Assembly (NCBI GenBank): GCA_016721305.1
Contig: JADKIH010000001.1
Location: 124,001 to 188,000, forward strand
DNA length: 64,000 nucleotides
DNA from: Bacteroidota bacterium
GTDB taxonomy: Bacteria > Bacteroidota > Bacteroidia > AKYH767-A > 2013-40CM-41-45
Reading direction: 5' to 3'
Numbering within the stretch: position 1 is the stretch's first letter; each line of letters starts with the position of its first letter. Positions 58,564 through 64,000 of this stretch are shown piece by piece. The notes beneath the pieces were generated by a model, which worked only from the letters and a program-made list of their open reading frames with translations, searched no databases and had not been told where the DNA came from. A program made the position numbers and the translations under genes.

Positions 58564-59962
58564 AATTGTAAGCCGGACAACCCACATGATGTCCCGCACG
58601 CGGTTTGCGACGGAAATCGAAACTGTTCACCTTTAAACCGAGGTAGAAATCTGCTCCGGTGATGTCGCCATTGCCAACAAAGGTTCCAAGCTTATCGGAT
58701 CCGATAAAGAACCCGTGGAATCGCATAGCCACACCAATACGGTGACGGTAGTAATCGTAGAAACTATAAGGAAATGCTACTTCGAAAAACGGTGTTTCGT
58801 AACGAATGGTAGCAGAAAGGGAATTCGCGCGATCTACTCGCATCATTGGCATCGGCACGCGTTGAATAGCGGTCAGATTTAAATACCAGCGTGGATGAAG
58901 ACAACGGTCGTATTGTACACTCAAAGAAGTCGGCAGCGACATAATAAATGTTCTGTTAGGTCCGATTCCATTCATTACAGCATCCGAAATGGCATTGTCA
59001 AGTTGTGCTGCTCCATTAGCCTGAGTGTTTTGAGAACCGTTAAGATCTACACTTGGCGTCTTGAATTTAAACGAGTGAGCGTTTCTTGTAAAATACACGA
59101 AACCGAAATCAATTAATGAAACACCAACACGATAATCATACTTCTTCATCGCAATCGGCTTACCATTGGAATATTTCTGTGTAAATGGATTGGAAATGTA
59201 ACTGACACCAACATCGGTACCTATACCGCTGCAACGAAGTTTAAATGCATCTCTTCCGTTCTCGATGTACGAATAAGCCAAACGTCCTTTGACGCTGGAC
59301 AATGACATCGTAGTATCGTTGATGTATGTATAATCAGCATCACTGATGCCGGCGTACGCTCCTGCTAATGGAGTAAGATATTTTAAACTTGCACCGGCCA
59401 GCCACTTTCTCGATTCACTACGACTAAGCTGCTTTGCAACTGTGAGAGCTGATTCTATCCAAACAAGTCCACCGGCACGAAGTCCGTCGCCTTTAATCAT
59501 CGTTCCGCTCATCAACGGATCTTTCATTCCATCATATGCTAAACCCGCCAACTTCGAATCCACATTATGAACTCCCAAATCGCTGCGCACTGCCATATGA
59601 AAGGCAAAAGCCATATCGTTATACTTTAACATGATGGCGGGAATCTTCACCATGACATGCGCATTGGCTGCTTTGTCGGAACTGCCACGATAGGCCACAA
59701 GTCCGCCCTTATCGTTTGCTTGTCCGCTCTGCTCGCCCGCTTTCATGATGCGACTCTTCGGCATTCCGACAAAATTATTTTCAACGGAAAGATCAAGCGT
59801 AAGGAGTGAAAACTCCCAACCACTTGGCGTAAGCATAATTGATGTTGGATTCATCGACGTACCTGATGTACCGGCGAAATTACTGTTCGATACACCCAGC
59901 ATGTCCTGACTAAATACTGATCCGGAACTTAGAAGAAAAATGAGTAGTAAAATGCGTTTCAT
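58562..59962 (-). CDS. DUF5723-like outer-membrane barrel protein
   Basis: The 466-residue protein has a signal peptide (MKRILLLIFLLSSGSVFS) and starts with the family-like QDMLGVSNSNFAGTSGTSMNPTSI. The rest alternates amphipathic strands and turns, and includes SLPTSLSVQYDRCLHPRWYLN and RVPMPMMRVDRANSLSATIRYETPFF, as in PorP/SprF-like and DUF5723 barrels. It ends with a polar tail (RRKPRAGHHVGCPAYN). Function unknown. It is upstream of the simple-repeat region; no terminator hairpin is visible. Confidence 0.65.
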   Translation of the reverse strand: MKRILLLIFLLSSGSVFSQDMLGVSNSNFAGTSGTSMNPTSIMLTPSGWEFSLLTLDLSVENNFVGMPKSRIMKAGEQSGQANDKGGLVAYRGSSDKAANAHVMVKIPAIMLKYNDMAFAFHMAVRSDLGVHNVDSKLAGLAYDGMKDPLMSGTMIKGDGLRAGGLVWIESALTVAKQLSRSESRKWLAGASLKYLTPLAGAYAGISDADYTYINDTTMSLSSVKGRLAYSYIENGRDAFKLRCSGIGTDVGVSYISNPFTQKYSNGKPIAMKKYDYRVGVSLIDFGFVYFTRNAHSFKFKTPSVDLNGSQNTQANGAAQLDNAISDAVMNGIGPNRTFIMSLPTSLSVQYDRCLHPRWYLNLTAIQRVPMPMMRVDRANSLSATIRYETPFFEVAFPYSFYDYYRHRIGVAMRFHGFFIGSDKLGTFVGNGDITGADFYLGLKVNSFDFRRKPRAGHHVGCPAYN

Positions 59963-60088
59963 GTGAGGTGCTTTTCATACTACGAAAGAACAACATTCAC
60001 AGAGGTGGTTTTTTCTAAACCCCTTCAAAACTTACATTATAAAAGAAAGAAAGCGAGTATTTATGCCAATTTCTTACAGAAACAATAA

Positions 60089-62053
60089 CTACGCTGCCGG
60101 AAGGCTGATCATGAAACGCGTAAATTCATTCTGCTTTGTCTCTACTTTTAATTCACCGTGATGTGCAAGGATGATTTCATTACTGATACTCAATCCAAGT
60201 CCTGTCCCCTTGCCCGCTGGCTTCGTAGTAAAAAACGGCTCAAAAATCTGATCCTTTATTTTATCCGGAATTCCTGTACCATTGTCCTCGATCGACAAGT
60301 GTATTTTCCCATTTGAAAGAGTTGTGCTAATCAAAACTTTTGGAACAAAATCAGAATCTCCACCATTCTCCCGTGCCTCTAGAGCATGGAATGCATTGTT
60401 AAAAATATTCAGCAACACTCGACCTATATCGGCTGAGACAATATTCAAATCAGGAATTCGTGAATCATACATCCGTTCGATTTTACAGATGAACGAAGGA
60501 TTCTGCACGCGAATAGCATTTATCGCCATCGAAAGATTTGTCTCACAGAGCGTATTCAGATTACAAAGCTCTTTTGGCGGTGTATAACTGCGGGAATGAT
60601 CAAGCATATTCTTAACAATCCCATCGGCTCTTCTGCCATGCAACTTGATCTTTGCCATCGAATCATGCAAATTACCGATGAGCTCTTTCCGTTCAGCTTC
60701 ATCTGATGTTTCCGACAGCTCCGTCAACAACTCCTCCGACAATTCAGAAAAATTCGTAATGAAATTAATTGGATTCCGGATTTCATGCGCAATACCGGCC
60801 GACAATTTGCCCATCGATGCTAATTTCTCATGACGGATCAATTGTTCTTGTGTATTCTTTAATTTCTCAAGTGACTCTGCCAACTCGGCATTCTTATGCT
60901 TCTTTAAATTATTAGTGTATATGAGAAATGCGATTAATATCACGAAGAAGAAACAACCGACAATAAAAAGATTTTTGAGAAATCGCTGCTGCTGTAATTG
61001 CGCATCCTGAATAGCAGCTTGCCTTGCCATAATTAATTTATTCTCCTGCTCCGCCTTTTCAATTTCATACTTCGATTTAATACTGGCTAATTCAAACGAT
61101 TTCCGTTCACTTAACATCGAATCTTTCAATGTCACGTAGTCACTCAAATGACCGGCAGCATCTTTATATCTGCCCGCCGCCATATCTAACTTATAGAGCA
61201 AATAATTCGACTGAACCAACCCGCGGGCACCGGTATGGAAGTAGCCTATTGAGACAACTTTCTCCGCATAGTCATGAGCCCTCTTACTATCGCCTTTATT
61301 GTAATACGCCTGAGCTATTTCCCCGTAGAACAATTGCGTACCGGTCGGATTCTGCTTCGGATTAAAAATATCGGAAACTCGCAAAAAGCTGGCTATAGCC
61401 GAATCATTTTGATTTTGACGCGCAAAATAAACACCTTTTCCATAAAAGAACTCTTGCAAACCGGAACTATCAGGACCATATTGCATAAAGCGATAAGCAA
61501 CATCGAGAGCAGATTTCGCATTTGCAAACTCTCCTTTCTCCGAACAACATAAAGAAAACAAATACGAAGCCCTCCTCCAGCGCATCGTATCGCCTGTCGA
61601 CTCGAAAACCTTTAAGGAAGAAGAGAAACAATTCTTCGCCTCTTCGAAATTTCGTTGCAAGTAATAAATCAAACCCAACTGAATATTACACTTTGCGCTT
61701 TCATTCAGAAGGTTGTTTTTTTCGAATATCCTTTGAGCTTTATAGATATAATCAAAAGCTTTAGGGTAATTAAAAGCCCCAACAATATTGGATTTGCCAA
61801 AAATGTAAAACCCTTTGGCCACTCCCGCTTCATAGTTTATGCCGTTGCACTCATCAATTAGCTTTTGAGTAAGAGCTAAAATTGAATCACGATTCGCATT
61901 CAAATTTACTTCCAGAGATACGTAGGCAGAATCGATTTGAGGACGGCGGCTAAGTTTATCCACAACAATATCTGCCCTTGCAGTCAAACTTGACAACAAA
62001 GGTAGATATAGCAAGAAAAGATACTTTAAAAAAGAAATAAACTCTCTTACCAT
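60089..62053 (-). CDS. TPR-sensor histidine kinase
   Basis: The ATG at 62053 is preferred: it overlaps the stop of the upstream gene (ATGGTAA) and begins the signal sequence directly. The protein of about 654 residues has a signal peptide, TPR repeats in the periplasm (about 55-325), a coiled coil, one membrane helix (about 359-380), a HisKA domain with the phosphorylated histidine in GIAHEIRNPINF (about residue 423) and a HATPase with NIFNNAFHAL, DNGTGIP, FTTKPAGKGTGLGLSI. No response regulator follows. It probably senses an envelope signal with the two small anchored proteins encoded upstream. Confidence 0.88.
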   Translation of the reverse strand: MVREFISFLKYLFLLYLPLLSSLTARADIVVDKLSRRPQIDSAYVSLEVNLNANRDSILALTQKLIDECNGINYEAGVAKGFYIFGKSNIVGAFNYPKAFDYIYKAQRIFEKNNLLNESAKCNIQLGLIYYLQRNFEEAKNCFSSSLKVFESTGDTMRWRRASYLFSLCCSEKGEFANAKSALDVAYRFMQYGPDSSGLQEFFYGKGVYFARQNQNDSAIASFLRVSDIFNPKQNPTGTQLFYGEIAQAYYNKGDSKRAHDYAEKVVSIGYFHTGARGLVQSNYLLYKLDMAAGRYKDAAGHLSDYVTLKDSMLSERKSFELASIKSKYEIEKAEQENKLIMARQAAIQDAQLQQQRFLKNLFIVGCFFFVILIAFLIYTNNLKKHKNAELAESLEKLKNTQEQLIRHEKLASMGKLSAGIAHEIRNPINFITNFSELSEELLTELSETSDEAERKELIGNLHDSMAKIKLHGRRADGIVKNMLDHSRSYTPPKELCNLNTLCETNLSMAINAIRVQNPSFICKIERMYDSRIPDLNIVSADIGRVLLNIFNNAFHALEARENGGDSDFVPKVLISTTLSNGKIHLSIEDNGTGIPDKIKDQIFEPFFTTKPAGKGTGLGLSISNEIILAHHGELKVETKQNEFTRFMISLPAA

Positions 62054-62481
62054 GCAGAACAATCGTCCGGACAAAATGACTGTAAAACAAATACTCCCGA
62101 ACCGGCTCTTGCATCAATTCCTGTTTTATTTGTGCTAGTTGATTTAACAACAAGATTGAGCTGTCCTTCGCTGCTTACAAGGTCAAGAGTGAGCGCATTC
62201 GCTGTTGGATTCTTAAAAAGTTCATCAAAAATCCTTTTGCTCATTACGAAGCCCGTAGTTTTGTATTCTGTTTTGTCTTCAACGTGATTTGCACGATACT
62301 CAGAAACCATTCCTTTAGCACCTGCTGCCGAAATTTCAGATCCGCCACCGCTTGTTTCATTTGTGTACCGACGCGAATTATCGCATGGCGAAACTTCCGG
62401 CTCTCCGGAGCTGACAGAATAAACGTTAAATCCTACCGAAACTGCCAATGCAATCAGGATAAGTACTTGTCTTGTTTTCAT
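62047..62481 (-). CDS. Small membrane-anchored protein, paralogue 1
   Basis: The start at 62481 begins the N-terminal anchor MKTRQVLILIALAVSVGFNVY. The periplasmic part has PCDNSRRY, a helix (GAKGMVSEYRANH), TGFVMSKRIFDELF and ends LQSFCPDDCSAW. It shares all these blocks with the gene at 62633. Its stop overlaps the histidine kinase start, so the products are made together. No known family. Confidence 0.6.
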   Translation of the reverse strand: MKTRQVLILIALAVSVGFNVYSVSSGEPEVSPCDNSRRYTNETSGGGSEISAAGAKGMVSEYRANHVEDKTEYKTTGFVMSKRIFDELFKNPTANALTLDLVSSEGQLNLVVKSTSTNKTGIDARAGSGVFVLQSFCPDDCSAW

Positions 62482-62632
62482 ATGTGTGAGTTTGTAGCTT
62501 TTTTTTATTGAAGATTGAAGATCGAGGGCCGAAGCCTCTAACAACACATTCCTAATTACACATTCCTAATTACTAATTTCTAATTACTAATTTCTAATTA
62601 CTAACCGCCCAATACCCATTCCCAATCACCGC

Positions 62633-63064
62633 CTACCAAACAGAACAATCAATCGGACAGAAAGAACGAATAACATAAATTCGGGATTCTAAATCCCCGT
62701 CGATGGCAACAGTATTTGTCTTGAAGCCTCGCACGACTAAAGAAATATTATCGTCGTAAGTCACCATATCCAAAGTGACGCTATTGAGTGTGCGATCCTG
62801 AAATATTTCATCAAACATTTTCTTTGTAAATACAAATCCGGTAGGATGGTTGTTTGTTGAGTCAACCGGGTTTTGATCGCGATATCTTAGCACAAGATCT
62901 CTGGCTGCCGACTCCTCTAATCTGAGAGCACCCGTCTTTTCATCCTTCGGATATCGCCCATCATTATCGCACGGCATCGTATCTCCGCCACGAATAAGCA
63001 AAATGAAATTAAAAAACAGTGATATGATCAATATAATCACAAGAATGATAACACCTTTTTTCAT
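62633..63064 (-). CDS. Small membrane-anchored protein, paralogue 2
   Basis: The start at 63064 gives the anchor MKKGVIILVIILIISLFFNF. The rest parallels paralogue 1: MPCDNDGRYP, ESAARDLVLRYRDQN, TGFVFTKKMFDEIF, then a beta stretch and the end RSFCPIDCSVW. Paired cysteines at both ends may form disulphides in the periplasm. About 150 bp of simple AATTACTAATTTCT-type repeat separates it from paralogue 1. Confidence 0.6.
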   Translation of the reverse strand: MKKGVIILVIILIISLFFNFILLIRGGDTMPCDNDGRYPKDEKTGALRLEESAARDLVLRYRDQNPVDSTNNHPTGFVFTKKMFDEIFQDRTLNSVTLDMVTYDDNISLVVRGFKTNTVAIDGDLESRIYVIRSFCPIDCSVW

Positions 63065-63315
63065 GAGGTTGAGATTAGGGTTTGTTTTATAAAAAACTAA
63101 AAGCACTTTACCAGATAGTCCGTACACTTTCAAAGCACCAACAAATAACTAAAGCAAATCAGTCGCTACGGATCATTCTTAAGTACGGTAATTTAACAAA
63201 AGAATCCAATACGAATCAAGTTTATTCATTAAAATCGGGTCATTAACTGCCTAATATCGGTTAATTATTAAAAAAACAATCAAATCTTTCGTTGGCATCC
63301 TTCTCTGTGATGGGC

Positions 63316-63351
63316 AAAAAAAAATGCTGCCCGGTACCCGTCCGGACAGCA
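63316..63351 (-). terminator. Rho-independent terminator of mscL
   Basis: TGCTGCCCGG (63325-63334) pairs with CCGGACAGCA (63342-63351) and is followed on the minus strand by T9 (63316-63324). Confidence 0.85.
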
Positions 63352-63400
63352 CTAATAATGATGAAAACTAAGGTGATTATTAAGGGTAGGTAATCTTTGT

Positions 63401-63821
63401 TTACTTTTTCAAGAGGTCGCGAATTTCTGAGAGCAACACCTGATCTTTTGTCGGAGCCGGTGGACCGGAAGGTTCTGCCGCTTTCTCCATTCTTTTTCAT
63501 TGAATTCATTGGCTTCACAACAAAACGAAGACTGCAAGAGCAATCAACAAGAATGTAATTGCAGCCTGAATGAACATTCCATAATTCACAGTAACCGCCG
63601 GAACTGCTTTTGCCTGCAGCATCTACAGACGCAGCCTGTACAATGCATTTAAGGTCTTTAAAATCGACACCACCGATAATGATACCAAGAGGTGGCATTA
63701 ATATATCGTTGACGAGAGAGTCAACAATTTTGCCGAAGGCACCGCCGATAACAACACCGACAGCTAAATCGACAACATTACCTTTGGCAATGAAGTCTTT
63801 GAATTGAGAAGTAAATGACAT
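63401..63821 (-). CDS. mscL: Large-conductance mechanosensitive channel MscL (three frameshifts)
   Basis: The ATG at 63821 gives MSFTSQFKDFIAKGNVVDLAVGVV (first part shown), the conserved MscL N-terminal helix and TM1 with GGAFGKIVDSLVNDILMPPLG. Correcting three single-base shifts (an extra A in AAAA near 63612, a missing T near 63528 and one near 63490) restores VNYGMFIQAAITFLLIALAVF (TM2), VVKPMNSMKK and the C-terminal helix DQVLLSEIRDLLKK. The length then is about 140 residues, normal for the family. MscL opens under membrane tension to release solutes in osmotic downshock. The upstream extension to 63932 is not part of it. Confidence 0.88.
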
Positions 63822-64000
63822 TTTGTGTGTGTATTTAGATATAGCAAGTTTAATTAATTTTTCAAAGCCGTCAAATTTAATATTCGGAATCACCCCCTGA
63901 AAATAGATAAAAACCTCATTTTGATCCGTCAATCTTTAAAACTCTAAATTTTAATGGATGTCAAAAGAAGAAGCATCAAAGTCTTTGAAAATTTAATCAA

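Noticed and set aside
63822..63932. N-terminal extension of MscL
   Set aside because: The conserved MscL start is at 63821; the extension is upstream untranslated sequence.

Overview
The window is a piece of a Bacteroidota (Bacteroidetes) chromosome, most like the Chitinophagales/Sphingobacteriales part of the phylum. The evidence is several proteins with type IX secretion (Por) C-terminal sorting domains, a SusC/SusD pair, an ECF sigma/FecR/STN cell-surface signalling operon, a head-GIN lipoprotein, Bacteroidetes-type promoters (TTG, about 20 bp, TAnnTTTG) and the virtual absence of strong Shine-Dalgarno sequences. No rRNA or CRISPR array is visible; one intact tRNA (Asp-GTC) is present.

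Layout. 1-3441 (+): end of an FG-GAP protein, a vanadium-haloperoxidase/PAP2 protein and an MFS sugar transporter. 3521-10354 (-): sigma factor, FecR, STN/surface-repeat protein, GIN lipoprotein and TonB receptor, a likely signalling operon plus target genes. 10488-29058: a GNAT enzyme and a run of secreted or outer-membrane genes, including SusC-SusD followed by a LamG/PNGase F-like T9SS protein. 29531-34490: two paralogous lipoproteins flanking a PhoD-type phosphatase. 34655-54582: an integrated genomic island of about 20 kb. 54944-63821: mtfA-like peptidase, tail-fibre (S74) protein, small T9SS protein, DUF5723-like porin, a TPR histidine kinase with two upstream paralogous anchors, and mscL.

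The island is the most interesting part. It lies at tRNA-Asp. An exact 17-bp copy of the tRNA 3' end marks the far left boundary, a tyrosine integrase sits beside the intact tRNA, and both ends carry short GGCTA-type sites at matching 21/22-bp spacing. Its cargo looks almost wholly defensive: a membrane-anchored protein with two predicted nuclease domains, an Abi_C protein, a HEPN protein, an incomplete type I restriction system (HsdR and a truncated HsdS, no HsdM), an AbiGi-like protein, a bacterial ubiquitin-like conjugation cassette (multiubiquitin-E2 fusion, E1-JAB fusion, DUF6527-like protein) and an AAA ATPase/subtilase pair. Between the last two lies a candidate structured non-coding RNA with its own promoter and terminator, and upstream of the ATPase promoter are four CGTAC repeats at exact 21-bp spacing.

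Caution: about twenty genes are interrupted by single-base length changes, mostly in short homopolymers, and three by in-frame stops. Even mscL carries three shifts in 420 bp. This pattern looks more like an unpolished assembly than mass gene decay, so interrupted genes outside the clearly truncated ones are annotated as whole loci.
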